Origin: Flavobacterium notoginsengisoli
Lineage (GTDB): Bacteria; Bacteroidota; Bacteroidia; Flavobacteriales; Flavobacteriaceae
Direction: 5' to 3'
DNA length: 64,000 nt
NCBI RefSeq assembly: GCF_014207905.1
Contig: NZ_JACHLB010000006.1
Coordinates: 310,001 to 374,000, forward strand
Positions 32,987-43,000 of this stretch are shown in pieces. Both the position numbers and the translations under genes were made by a program. The notes below the pieces were generated by a model. The model worked only from the letters and a program-made list of their open reading frames with translations. It was not told where the DNA came from and did not search any database. The number at the start of each line of letters is the position of its first letter. The first letter of the stretch is position 1.

Positions 32987-35515
32987 TTATAATTTTAAAT
33001 TTCTCAATCGCAACGCATTTACGATTACGGATACAGAACTTAAACTCATTGCCACCGCAGCCAACATTGGAGAAAGCAAGATTCCTAAAAATGGATATAG
33101 AATTCCAGCCGCAATTGGTACACCCAAAGTGTTATAAATAAAAGCAAAGAATAAATTCTGCTTGATGTTTGACATTACAGCATGGCTGAGGTTTTTGGCT
33201 TTTACAATTCCGTTTAAATCTCCTTTTACTAAGGTAATTTTAGCGCTTTCAATCGCAACATCAGTTCCGGTTCCCATTGCAATTCCGATATTAGATTGAG
33301 CTAAAGCAGGCGCATCGTTGATTCCGTCACCCGCCATTGCTACAACTTTTCCTTGAGATTGCAGGCGTTCAATTTCTTTCAGTTTATCTTCAGGAAGACA
33401 ATCGGCTTTGAAAGAACTTAAATGCAAATGTTCTGCAACCGCTTTTGCGGTATTGTGGTTGTCACCTGTCATCATGATCACTTCAACGCCTTGAGCAATT
33501 AATTCTTTAATCGCTTTTGCACTGTTTTCTTTTATAGCATCAGTAATGGCAACATAACCCAAAACTTCTTTTTCAATTGCGATATATGAAATGGTTTTTC
33601 CTAGATTTTGTTCGGCAGTTACTTTTTGTTCTAAATCATTAGAAACAGAAGCGCCAATTTCATCCATTAGTTTTTTGTTTCCTAAAGCGACTTTTTTGTT
33701 TTCTATAGTTCCAAAAACACCTTTTCCGGCAATAGTTTCAAAACCTTGAACTTCTTTGAATGTTGTGTTTTTTGCTTTCGCGAAATGAACAACGGCCTGC
33801 GCCAATGGATGTTCACTATGCTGATTTAACGAAGCGATATTTTCAAGCAGAAAATCTTCGTCATCATTTACGGCATAGATTTTTTCAACTGATGGTTTTC
33901 CTTCAGTAATTGTTCCGGTTTTATCGGTGATCAAAACATCAATTTTATTCATGTTTTCTAGCGCTTCGGCGTTTTTAATCAGGATTCCGTTTTGAGCGCC
34001 TTTTCCAACTCCAACCATAACCGACATTGGAGTTGCGAGTCCAAGTGCACAAGGACAAGCAATAATTAAAACCGCAATCGCATTAATTAATCCGTAAACG
34101 TAAGCGGGTTCTGGACCAAATTTTGCCCACGCAAAAAAGGTTAAAATTGAAATGATAACAACTGTCGGCACAAAATATTTAGAAACTCTATCTGCTAATT
34201 TCTGAATTGGAGCGCGAGATCTGCTAGCGTCATTCACCATTTGGATAATCTGCGAAAGCATAGTTTCCGATCCAACTTTCTCGGCAATCATTACAAACGA
34301 TTTTGTACCGTTTATTGTTCCAGAAATTACTGAATCGCCAACTTTTTTATCTACCGGAATAGGTTCACCAGTAATCATCGATTCGTCAATACTGCTTTCG
34401 CCGGTTGTTATTTTTCCGTCAACTGGAATTTTTTCTCCTGGTTTAACACGAAGTAAATCTCCTTTTTTAATATTGTGAATGGATATTATGCGGTCATTTC
34501 CATTTTCTACCAAAGTAGCTTCAGTTGGCGCTAATTTCAATAATTCTTTTATCGCGCCATTCGTTTGTCCGTGTGCCTTGGCTTCCAATAATTGTCCCAA
34601 TAAAACCAAAGTGATAATTACGGTTGCGGCTTCAAAATACAAATGAATGGTTCCGTGATGCGATTTGAATTCGTCTGGAAAAATATTAGGGAAAAACATT
34701 CCGACAATACTAAAAAGGAATGCGACACTTGTTCCGATTCCTATTAAAGTAAACATGTTTAAATTCCATGTCACAATCGATTTGTAAGCGCGAACAAAAA
34801 ACATCCAACCTGCATAAAACAAAACGGGAATCGAAAATAAAAGCTGAACCCAATTCCATTTTTCAATGGACATTATATTGTAAAGCGGATTATTCGGAAT
34901 CATTTCTGACATCGAAATAATGAAAATAGGAAGCGTAAACAAAATCGCAATTTTCATTTTTTTCAATAAATCAGAATAGGTCTTGTTTTCTTCGCTTTCT
35001 GAAGCCTGCATCGGAACTAAATCCATTCCGCAAATCGGACAGTCGCCCGGTTCGTTTGAAACAATTTCAGGATGCATTGGGCAAGTAAATTTTGTTGCTG
35101 TGATGGCAACTTGAGGTACTAAATCCATTCCGCAAACGGGGCAATCTCCAGGCTTATTATAGGTTTTGTCGCCCTCGCAATGCATTGGACAATAATAAAC
35201 ACCATTTGCACTGTGTTGATGTACTTTTTTAGTTGCTGTTTTATGATGATCGTGATGCTCTTTTTTATGACTCGAACAGCAAGATTTAGCTTCGCCTTGA
35301 TTTTTAGGAGAATCCATTTCAATAGTATAATTTCCAGCTGCCGATAAAACTTCTTGAAATTTTTCTGTTGGAACATGTTTCTCCATTGTAATCGTAGCCG
35401 TTGGCGGATTCAAAGTTACTTCTGCCTGAACGCCTTCTACTTCATTTAAAGTTTTTTCGACTTTGGTTCGACATCCGTTGCAAGACATTCCTGAAATTAT
35501 ATATTGATGAGTCAT
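32987..35515 (-). CDS. copA: Copper-transporting P1B-type ATPase
   Basis: The 842-residue protein begins with an HMA domain (GMSCNGCRTKVE). Two Cys/His-rich metal-binding modules follow (CPMHCEGDKTYNKPGDCPVCG and CPMHPEIVSNEPGDCPICG). It then has eight membrane spans with the CPC motif ACPCALGLATP, phosphorylation site DKTGTITEGKP, the SEHPLAQA motif and hinge GDGINDAPAL. It exports Cu(I) from the cytosol. The linker His stretches (HKKEHHDHHK) may also bind metal. It lies 187 bp upstream of the multicopper oxidase and forms a functional pair with it. Residues and length are complete. Confidence 0.95.
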   Translation of the reverse strand: MTHQYIISGMSCNGCRTKVEKTLNEVEGVQAEVTLNPPTATITMEKHVPTEKFQEVLSAAGNYTIEMDSPKNQGEAKSCCSSHKKEHHDHHKTATKKVHQHSANGVYYCPMHCEGDKTYNKPGDCPVCGMDLVPQVAITATKFTCPMHPEIVSNEPGDCPICGMDLVPMQASESEENKTYSDLLKKMKIAILFTLPIFIISMSEMIPNNPLYNIMSIEKWNWVQLLFSIPVLFYAGWMFFVRAYKSIVTWNLNMFTLIGIGTSVAFLFSIVGMFFPNIFPDEFKSHHGTIHLYFEAATVIITLVLLGQLLEAKAHGQTNGAIKELLKLAPTEATLVENGNDRIISIHNIKKGDLLRVKPGEKIPVDGKITTGESSIDESMITGEPIPVDKKVGDSVISGTINGTKSFVMIAEKVGSETMLSQIIQMVNDASRSRAPIQKLADRVSKYFVPTVVIISILTFFAWAKFGPEPAYVYGLINAIAVLIIACPCALGLATPMSVMVGVGKGAQNGILIKNAEALENMNKIDVLITDKTGTITEGKPSVEKIYAVNDDEDFLLENIASLNQHSEHPLAQAVVHFAKAKNTTFKEVQGFETIAGKGVFGTIENKKVALGNKKLMDEIGASVSNDLEQKVTAEQNLGKTISYIAIEKEVLGYVAITDAIKENSAKAIKELIAQGVEVIMMTGDNHNTAKAVAEHLHLSSFKADCLPEDKLKEIERLQSQGKVVAMAGDGINDAPALAQSNIGIAMGTGTDVAIESAKITLVKGDLNGIVKAKNLSHAVMSNIKQNLFFAFIYNTLGVPIAAGILYPFLGILLSPMLAAVAMSLSSVSVIVNALRLRNLKL

Positions 35516-35618
35516 TGTATTGGTTTTTAAGTATTACAATGCAAATTTCCGAAGTACAATTTACAACGATTTGTATAATTTTGAGAATGATTTGTAAGAT
35601 TTACTAAATGTTGTTTTT

Positions 35619-35739
35619 TAACCGCAAAGGGCGCAAGGGTTTTTGATATGCTGGGCTTTATAAAAAACGCAAAGTTCGCAAAGCTTTGTCTATATAACTT
35701 TGCGAACCTTGCGTAAACCTTTGCGTCCATTGCGGTTAA
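35619..35739. repeat. Long dyad of the GCAAAG/CTTTGC REP-like family
   Basis: A region beginning AACCGCAAAGGGCGCAAGG and ending CATTGCGGTTAAG has complementary ends and internal copies of CGCAAAG/CTTTGCG, so it can fold into a branched hairpin. A related copy lies at 55697-55795. Confidence 0.8.
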
Positions 35740-35746
35740 GAACTCC

Positions 35747-36307
35747 TTAAATATTTTCGATTTGAATCCGTTTATTATCTTTCAATTGTTTGAACGAAGT
35801 AGGAGTGTAGCCCGTAATTTTCTTGAATTGATTACTTAAATGCGCGACGTTGCTGTAGTTTAGAATATCGGCGATTTCGCTAAGAGATAGCTCATTATAG
35901 ACCAATAATTCCTTTACTTTTTCAATTTTCTGACTGATGAAATATTTTTCGATAGTTGTGTTTTCAATTTCAGAAAATAAGTTGCTTAACGAATTATAAT
36001 CCTGATTAAGGTTTTCTGCCAGATATTCTGATAAGTTGATTTTTAAATCATTGTTTTTATGATGAACCAAATCGACAATTAGATTTTTTATTTTCTCGAC
36101 AGTTTTTGTTTTTTTATCATCAATTAAATCAAAACCTAAAGCTTGAAGATTTTCTAATAAAAACTCTTTTTGCGAATCGTTGATTTCGTCCTGTAGCTCA
36201 ACTTCTCCCAATTCAACAGCAATAGTTTGAAGTCCGAGTTTTTCGAACTCAGACTTCACAACCATTTTGCATCGAGCGCACACCATGTTTTTGATGTAGA
36301 GCTTCAT
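35747..36307 (-). CDS. AraC-family regulator with N-terminal CxxC metal-binding-like region
   Basis: The start at 36307 (MKLYIKNMVCARCKM) follows the upstream DUF3347 stop by 2 bp. An N-terminal HMA-like part (about 1-65) carries Cys10-x-x-Cys13. A helical linker follows, then a C-terminal AraC DNA-binding domain (LSLSEIADILNYSNVAHLSN, then KKITGYTPTSFKQLK). The combination of a copper-chaperone-like sensor with AraC output is known in Flavobacteriia beside copper genes. It would detect Cu(I) and activate the copper operons; this is inference from domain order and location. Confidence 0.88.
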   Translation of the reverse strand: MKLYIKNMVCARCKMVVKSEFEKLGLQTIAVELGEVELQDEINDSQKEFLLENLQALGFDLIDDKKTKTVEKIKNLIVDLVHHKNNDLKINLSEYLAENLNQDYNSLSNLFSEIENTTIEKYFISQKIEKVKELLVYNELSLSEIADILNYSNVAHLSNQFKKITGYTPTSFKQLKDNKRIQIENI

Positions 36308-36309
36308 AT

Positions 36310-36837
36310 TTATTTTATAGTTTCTACAACATTTCCGCAAGTCAGCATCGAAGAACCGTAATAAGGATTTTTCACTGCTTTTTCTTTGCTTAACCAATCA
36401 GCATCTGCCATTGGGCAATATTGTTTGTAGATTGGTTCCGTCGGGCTTGAAACTTTTATAAGATCGTAAGTACTTTTAGATAAAGATTTAAAAGTCTCAC
36501 GCTGTTTTTTTAAATCTGTTGTTGACGAAATACTTTTGGCATCGGCAGTTAATTTTTTAACCACTTTCATCCAAACGGTATGTTCGTTGCTTTTTAGTTT
36601 GTCCATTTTTACAGCTGTGATCGCAGTCAATAAAGTTGCGGCTTTCGCCGAAGTTAACTTTGAGTCACTTTTAATAAGGGCATCTTTTACAGTAAAATAA
36701 GCATCGTAAACCGATTGTAATTGAGAATCCGCAGTTTCGATTGCTGTTAATTCAGAATTATTGGTTTTTGCCTGAATTGCATTTGTGCTAAATAATACTG
36801 TAAATGCTGTTGCTAAAGCTATGATTGATTTTTTCAT
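36310..36837 (-). CDS. DUF3347 secreted protein (copper-related)
   Basis: The 175-residue protein starts at ATG 36837 with a signal peptide (IIALATAFTVLFSTNAIQA). A helical DUF3347 domain follows: VYDAYFTVKDALIKSDSKLT in the middle and the C-terminal IYKQYCPMADADWLSKEKAV with Cys and Met. That end resembles the C-terminal segment of some CusB-like adaptors. A role in periplasmic copper or silver handling is likely. It is co-transcribed with the AraC-type copper regulator (2-bp gap). Confidence 0.85.
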   Translation of the reverse strand: MKKSIIALATAFTVLFSTNAIQAKTNNSELTAIETADSQLQSVYDAYFTVKDALIKSDSKLTSAKAATLLTAITAVKMDKLKSNEHTVWMKVVKKLTADAKSISSTTDLKKQRETFKSLSKSTYDLIKVSSPTEPIYKQYCPMADADWLSKEKAVKNPYYGSSMLTCGNVVETIK

Positions 36838-36934
36838 TGTATATAATATTTGGTAAAGGAATTTATTTCCTTTAAAATTAATTAAAAAAGTTGATTTCAA
36901 AAAGACCCAATATGGGCTGTCATAAATGCAATAA

Positions 36935-37315
36935 TTATATTTTCGGCTTTAGCCAAATAGAAGTAAATCCAGAAGAAATAGTAGAATTACTATAAGACGA
37001 GATCTTGTTTTTTAGAGAAAAATTGAAAACATCATTTTGCAAATCAAGATCATTTGAAGTCAAAATAACAAATTGCAATGCAGAAGTTGTACAGCCAGAG
37101 TGACGGCATTTTCCATCGCAATTGTGTTTTTCTTGTTTCGAAGTTTTCTTTTCACAGCATTTTTTAGAACAGCTGTTTTCTTCTTTAGAAGCAATTTCTT
37201 TATGATGCCCCATATTGCATGCATAAGTATAACTCGGATTCAAAAAGAAGCTAAGCGTTATAAAAAGCATTATTATGTGGATTTTCTTTTTCAAAGAAAT
37301 TGTTTTTAGGAGCAC
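36935..37315 (-). CDS. Small secreted Cys/His-rich protein
   Basis: The 126-residue protein has an N-terminal hydrophobic segment (about 14-32, ending NPSYTYA). A Cys/His/Lys-rich part follows, with CNMGHHKE, NSCSKKCCEKK and HNCDGKCRHSGC motifs that could bind soft metals. A C-terminal half without Cys comes after it. I do not recognise a family. The position, 97 bp upstream of DUF3347 in the same direction, supports a copper-binding role. Confidence 0.7.
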   Translation of the reverse strand: MLLKTISLKKKIHIIMLFITLSFFLNPSYTYACNMGHHKEIASKEENSCSKKCCEKKTSKQEKHNCDGKCRHSGCTTSALQFVILTSNDLDLQNDVFNFSLKNKISSYSNSTISSGFTSIWLKPKI

Positions 37316-37364
37316 AAATTTAGTTAAAAAACTTCGGGTAAATCATTATTTAAGATTTTGCTAA

Positions 37365-38198
37365 CTACAGTTTCTTAAAATCGGTGGGTTTCATGTTTTT
37401 TCGCTTTTTGAAATAATTGGTTAAATGGCTTTCGTCTGTAAAACCAAATTCATACGCAATTTGTTTAATAGGCAATTGATTATTATGGAATCTCTTTTCA
37501 ATCAAAGTTGTTCTCAAATTATGGATATAATCACGATAACTAATGCTGAAAGTTCTTTTAAAATAAGCACTAAAATAAGTTTGCGCAATATTAAAATGCT
37601 CTGCAATGACTTTTATTTGAACCAATTTCGGCTGATAAATATTCTGATGAATATAATTCGCAATTTGTTCATTATCTAAATGTGTCGATTGCATTTGAAG
37701 ATTCATACAGCGAATAGTTTCTTTTATCAAACCAAAAATCGAAAGAATCTGATAGAAAACAATAGGAGAAGAAGTTACATCAATGTATTTGCCATAGGTA
37801 ACAATGTTTTCAACAGTGTTTTTCAGAATCGTTTTGCAAGGTTCATCAAACTTTAAAACAGTTTCTTTTAAGATTTTATCACGCATGAAACTTTCCGGAG
37901 TATTTACCAAAAATTCGTCGCAAGTTAAGTTCTGTTTGGAGTTGAAGTAATTATCGGTAAACTTGATAAAAGTAAAACGGGTACTTTTCTTAATGTCAAA
38001 ATAATGTTCATCATCTGGCGAAATCACAAATAGGTCACCCGCTTTGTATTGTAACAGATTATTGTTTAAATGATGAATACCGCTTCCTTTATTAATATAT
38101 ATGATTTCGTAATACGTATGAGTATGCGGAGGAAGATGAAATTTCTCTTCTTCAAATTCATCAAGTACAAGCGTTTTAAACTGATTTAATTTAGGCAT
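37365..38198 (-). CDS. AraC-family regulator with cupin N-terminus
   Basis: The 277-residue protein has a cupin-like sensor (about 10-95: FHLPPHTHTYYEIIYINKGS, then YKAGDLFVISPDDEHYF) and two AraC-type helix-turn-helix motifs (EHFNIAQTYFSAYFKR and IKQIAYEFGFTDESHLTNYF). It is divergent from an MFS exporter gene with 103 bp between, suggesting it controls that gene. The inducer is unknown. Confidence 0.9.
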   Translation of the reverse strand: MPKLNQFKTLVLDEFEEEKFHLPPHTHTYYEIIYINKGSGIHHLNNNLLQYKAGDLFVISPDDEHYFDIKKSTRFTFIKFTDNYFNSKQNLTCDEFLVNTPESFMRDKILKETVLKFDEPCKTILKNTVENIVTYGKYIDVTSSPIVFYQILSIFGLIKETIRCMNLQMQSTHLDNEQIANYIHQNIYQPKLVQIKVIAEHFNIAQTYFSAYFKRTFSISYRDYIHNLRTTLIEKRFHNNQLPIKQIAYEFGFTDESHLTNYFKKRKNMKPTDFKKL

Positions 38199-38223
38199 AA
38201 CTTAAATATACAATTTTATGTCG

Positions 38224-38231
38224 CAAATTTA
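38224..38231 (-). promoter_or_regulatory. -7 promoter box of the AraC gene
   Basis: Minus-strand TAAATTTG matches TAnnTTTG, about 26 bp before the AraC start at 38198. Confidence 0.6.
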
Positions 38232-38256
38232 CAATTTATTTCTCGGTTAACGGTGT

Positions 38257-38264
38257 TAATTTTG
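38257..38264 (+). promoter_or_regulatory. -7 promoter box of the MFS gene
   Basis: TAATTTTG matches TAnnTTTG, 37 bp before the ATG at 38302. Confidence 0.6.
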
Positions 38265-38301
38265 TCCCGTAGAAATCTATTCCTTTCTACACTAAATCAA
38301 A

Positions 38302-39468
38302 ATGAAAAAAAGTCTTATTGCACTCTCTTTAGGAGGGTTAACTATTGGAATTACAGAATTTGTAATGATGGGATTGCTCCCAGACATTGCTTCAGATATG
38401 AAAGTTTCAATTCCGGTTGCGGGATATTTAATTTCGTCTTATGCACTTGGAGTTGTTATTGGAGCGCCTTTATTAGTAATCGCAGGAAGAAATTATGCGC
38501 CTAAAAAAATGCTTTTAATTTTAGCTTTAATGCTGGCCGTTTTTAATGCTTTGTCAATTATTGCTCCCGATTATAATGTTTTATTTGCCTCTCGTTTTCT
38601 TTCTGGTTTACCGCATGGAGCATTCTTTGGAGTTGGAGCTGTAGTGGCAAGCCGTTTGGCAGATAAAGGGAAAGAAGCGCAAGCCATATCAACAATGTTT
38701 GCTGGCTTAACAATTGCAAACTTAATAGGTGTGCCAATTGGAACTTATATTGGACATCATTTTATCTGGCGTTATACATTTGTCTTAATCGCTTTTGTAG
38801 GGTTGTTGACATTCTTGGCAATTTATTTATGGATGCCAAATCTTGAAAAAGGTGAAAGTGTAAATATGAAAACACAGCTTCAATTTTTTAAGAGAACAGA
38901 AGCTTGGTTAATCATCGGAATTACAGCAATTGGTTTTGGAGGTTTATTTGCCTGGATCAGTTATATTGCTCCATTATTAATTAATGTGTCTAAATTTGAG
39001 CCAGAAGATGTTTCTTCAATCTTAATTTTAGCAGGATTAGGAATGGTTGTTGGAAATTTTGTTGGAGGAAAATTAGCCGATAGATTCTCGCCGGCTCCAA
39101 CTACATTAGCCTTGTTAATGGTAATGTCTCTAGATTTGGTTTTGGTTTACTTTTTCTCGTTCAATCAATATGTATCTTTGTTTCTGACTTTTTTAACTGG
39201 AGCTATTTCATTCTCGGTTATTGCACCAATTCAGATGCTTATGATTCGTACAGCGAAAGGAGCAGAAATGATTGCCTCTGCATCACTTCAAGGGAGTTTT
39301 AATATTGGTAACGCTTTAGGAGCTTTTCTTGGCGGATTGCCTTTAGCTGCCGGATTTAGTTATTCATCTCCAAATTTAATAGGAGTTGCAATGTCAATTA
39401 TCGGAATGATTATTACATTCATATTGATGAGATTACATCAAAAGAAAGTACAGTTGCAGCATATTTAA
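38302..39468 (+). CDS. MFS transporter (AraJ/YdhP-like efflux)
   Basis: The 388-residue protein has twelve predicted spans and matches the AraJ/YdhP branch of drug/sugar efflux MFS proteins: LGGLTIGITEFVMMGLLPDI at the start, the LSGLPHGAFFGVGAVVASRL span, and TMFAGLTIANLIGVPIGTYI in span 5. It exports an unknown small molecule. It is divergent from the AraC gene and ends at a strong terminator. Confidence 0.9.
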   Translation: MKKSLIALSLGGLTIGITEFVMMGLLPDIASDMKVSIPVAGYLISSYALGVVIGAPLLVIAGRNYAPKKMLLILALMLAVFNALSIIAPDYNVLFASRFLSGLPHGAFFGVGAVVASRLADKGKEAQAISTMFAGLTIANLIGVPIGTYIGHHFIWRYTFVLIAFVGLLTFLAIYLWMPNLEKGESVNMKTQLQFFKRTEAWLIIGITAIGFGGLFAWISYIAPLLINVSKFEPEDVSSILILAGLGMVVGNFVGGKLADRFSPAPTTLALLMVMSLDLVLVYFFSFNQYVSLFLTFLTGAISFSVIAPIQMLMIRTAKGAEMIASASLQGSFNIGNALGAFLGGLPLAAGFSYSSPNLIGVAMSIIGMIITFILMRLHQKKVQLQHI

Positions 39469-39490
39469 CAGTTAAAAATATATTTTTCTG

Positions 39491-39521
39491 AGCCCTTAAC
39501 TTTTGTTTAAGGGCTTTTTTT
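39491..39521 (+). terminator. Terminator of the MFS gene
   Basis: AGCCCTTAA (39491-39499) and TTAAGGGCT (39507-39515) form the stem, followed by a T-run. Confidence 0.9.
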
Positions 39522-40097
39522 ATGTTTTTACGCAACCGTTTTCCATGTCAAATTCACTTTTAAGGAACTAAAATCTTCTTTATATCAGAAAATTCATTTT
39601 AAAAAAGCGTCATTTTCTTCCCTTTAATTAAAAAAAATTAGCATCTCTTTAACTTTTTAAGTGTAAAAAACACACCTAATAATTTCATGATTAATATTCA
39701 TGTAATCGATTGTTTTTTTTAAAAAAATCGAATCAAATGAACGAATAATAATAATATGTTTAATATTTTATATTCATTAAAATTATATATCTCACATAAA
39801 AAATGAATATTTTTTTTGATATGTAATTTTTTTTATGACTTTTTTATGAAAAATTATTTTTCGTTTAAAAAAAATATCTATGTTTGTGTAATCGATTACA
39901 ACATTATTTTTGATCTTCGAAATCGATTAAGTAATCAGAAATTAAACAGTGATTAAAATAAATCTGATTTGTTAAAAATTGTAAGATCTGATAATGAATG
40001 AAAGTACCTGTAATAATTATATAAATGAATTGAAAGTAACCACAAAAAACCACTTAAACCACGACTAAAAACAATTAATTAACTTAAACAATCAACC
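39522..40097 (+). promoter_or_regulatory. Long leader with promoter and palindromic operator before susC-1
   Basis: This 576-bp AT-rich leader carries a -33 TTTG (39883-39886), an 18-bp spacer and a -7 TATTTTTG (39905-39912), a full Bacteroidota promoter. The spacer contains the perfect palindrome TGTAATCGATTACA (39887-39900), a LacI-type operator shape. A near copy (TGTAATCGATTG, 39701-39712) and a further AATCGATT core (39921-39928) flank it. No other coding potential is seen. Confidence 0.8.
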
Positions 40098-43000
40098 ATG
40101 AACTTTAAAGAACTATTAAACAAAGGAGCAGCTTTTTGCTTTAAACTTGTTTTCTTACTGTGCTTATTGATCGGCAGTCAATTACATGCGCAGGGTACAA
40201 CTATAGAGGGAACCGTAACAGATGCTGCGGGACTTTCTCTACCGGGTGTAAATGTCTTAGAGAAAGGAACTAAGAACGGAACTTCTACCGATTTTGACGG
40301 TCATTACAAAATTAAACTAACCAACCCAAAAGCGGTATTAAGCTTTTCTTTTATTGGATTTCAAACTATTGAGGTTTCTGCGGCTGGTAAAACAAAAGTA
40401 AACGCAACCCTAACTGAAGACGCAAATAACCTAAACGAAGTTGTAGTTATCGGATATGGAACATCTAAAAAATCTGATTTGACTGGTGCGGTATCTACTA
40501 TTTCTGGTACAGATTTGAAAAAAGTTCCGGTAGCAAACGTTGCTGAAGCTTTAACTGGACGTATTGCGGGTGTGCAAGTTACATCGGCTGAAGGTTCTCC
40601 AGATGCAGATATTAGAATTAGAGTTCGTGGTGGTGGATCGCTTACTCAAGATGCTTCGCCTTTGATTATTGTGGATGGATTTCCAATTAACAGTATGAAT
40701 GATATTTCTTCATCTGATATTGATTCGATGACTGTTTTAAAAGATGCTGCTTCGACTGCAATTTATGGTTCTCGTGGTGCAAATGGGGTAATTTTGATTA
40801 CAACAAAAAAAGGAAAAGATGGTAAAATTGCTGTAAACTTTAATATGTTTTACGGTATGAAAACTATGGCGAAACAAATTGATGTTCTGTCGCCTGAAGA
40901 TTATACAAAATGGCAATATGAATATGCATTGCTTTCGCAAACAGGAACAAAAGTGGCTTCAAATCCATCTTCATATACTAAGTATTTTGGTAATTGGCAA
41001 GATCAGGATATGTACAAAGGCTTAAAAGGGGATAACTGGCAAAAACAAATTTTTGGACGTACTGGTGAAGTGCAAAGTCGTGATTTAGGAATTAGAGGCG
41101 GAACGGATAAGCTTAATTACAACTTTAATTATGCTCACTACGATGAAAAGGCTATTATGATTGGTTCTAATTATAAAAGAAACAACTTGTCTTTGGCTTT
41201 AAAAAGTAAATTAAATGACAAGATTGATATTGGTTTTACAATGCGTTATTCAGATACAGAGATTGATGGTGGAGGTGTGAATGAGCAAAATGAAAAATCT
41301 TCAGCAGATTCCCGTATGCGTACCATTGTTGGATATGCGCCACTTCCAGTTGCTGGTTTGAGTTCTGATGATGTTTCTGGTGATGGTTCAGATGTATTGG
41401 TAAATCCGTTACGTTCAGTTTATGATAACGACCGCCAACAGTTTCGTAAAAACTTTAATATGTTAGGAAGTTTTGGATGGGAATTGGCAGAAAATTTAAA
41501 ATTAAATGTTGACTTAGGACTTGATAATTTTAACAATTTAGATTATCGTTTTTATGGATTAACTACTTACTATATTGCTAATGCACCATTAGGACCTTTA
41601 CAAGGAATGCCTGCGATGATTATGGGAGATAGCAAAGAAAGACGTTTCAGAAATGCTAATACTTTGAATTATGATTTCAAAAAAATAATGGGAGAAAATC
41701 ACCATTTGACAGCACTTATTGGACAGGAAAGTATTAACTACAATAGCAATACTGTAACCACTACTATTCATGGATATCCTAAGTTTTTTGATTTTGATAA
41801 AGCAAAAACTTTAACAACACAAGGAACACCTCAATCAGTGGATAACTATTACAGTCCAGATGACAAACTATTATCATTCTTCGGACGTGCAAATTATGAT
41901 TACAAAAATCGCTATATCTTATCGGCTACATTTCGTGCAGATGGATCTAGTAAATTTTTAGAGCAAAATCGTTGGGGATATTTCCCAGCTTTCGCAGCAG
42001 GATGGAAAATTTCTGAAGAGAATTTCTTGAAAAATCAAAATTGGATAAATCTTTTGAAATTAAGAGCTAGTTATGGAGAGGCAGGAAACAATAATATTCC
42101 TGTTGGACAGCAAGTTCAAATCTTCCAATCTACAGCAACAACTTGGATTAATGGAGTTACCAGTATTTGGGCGCCTTCTAAAACAATGCCTAATCCTGAT
42201 TTGAAATGGGAAACAACTGTTACTCAGAATTTCGGTTTAGATTTCGGATTTTTCAAGAATCGTTTAAGTGGTAATTTTGATGTCTACAAAAATATCACAA
42301 GTGATTTATTAATCAATTTCCCAGTTCCAGGTTCTGGATATGATTTCCAATACCGTAATATGGGAGAAACACAAAACACAGGTTTTGAGGCTACTATTAA
42401 TGTTGTAGCAATTGAAAAAGCGAAATACGGATTGAATTTTTCATTCAATATGGGAATAAACAAAAACCGTATCAACTCTTTAGGAGTTATGAATAATTTT
42501 GGAGCTGCAACAGGATGGGCTTCTTCACAAATTGGAGATGATTATCTAATTCAAGTTGGATCTTCATTAGGAACAATGTACGGTTATAAAAATGACGGAA
42601 GATATGAGGTTTCTGACTTTGATTATGTTGGAGGGAAATATGTTTTAAAAACAGGAGTTGTTGCTACAGCTACAACTTTGGTTGGAGACGGAAGTTCACT
42701 TAAACCAGGAGATATGAAATTGAAAGATGTGAATGGAGACGGTAAAGTAGATTTAAGTGATAAAACGGTTATCGGTAATGTTAATCCTAAAAGTTCAGGA
42801 GGTTTTGTTATCAACGGGAATGCTTATGGATTTGATTTAATGGCTGCTTTTAACTGGAGCATAGGTAATGATGTTTATAATGCTGATAAAATTGAGTTTT
42901 CTACAGCTAACGCTTCAGCACAGTATAAAAATTTAAATTCAACAATGGCTGACGGAAAAAGATGGACAAATTTAGATCCTGCTTCTGGTCAGTTAGTTAC

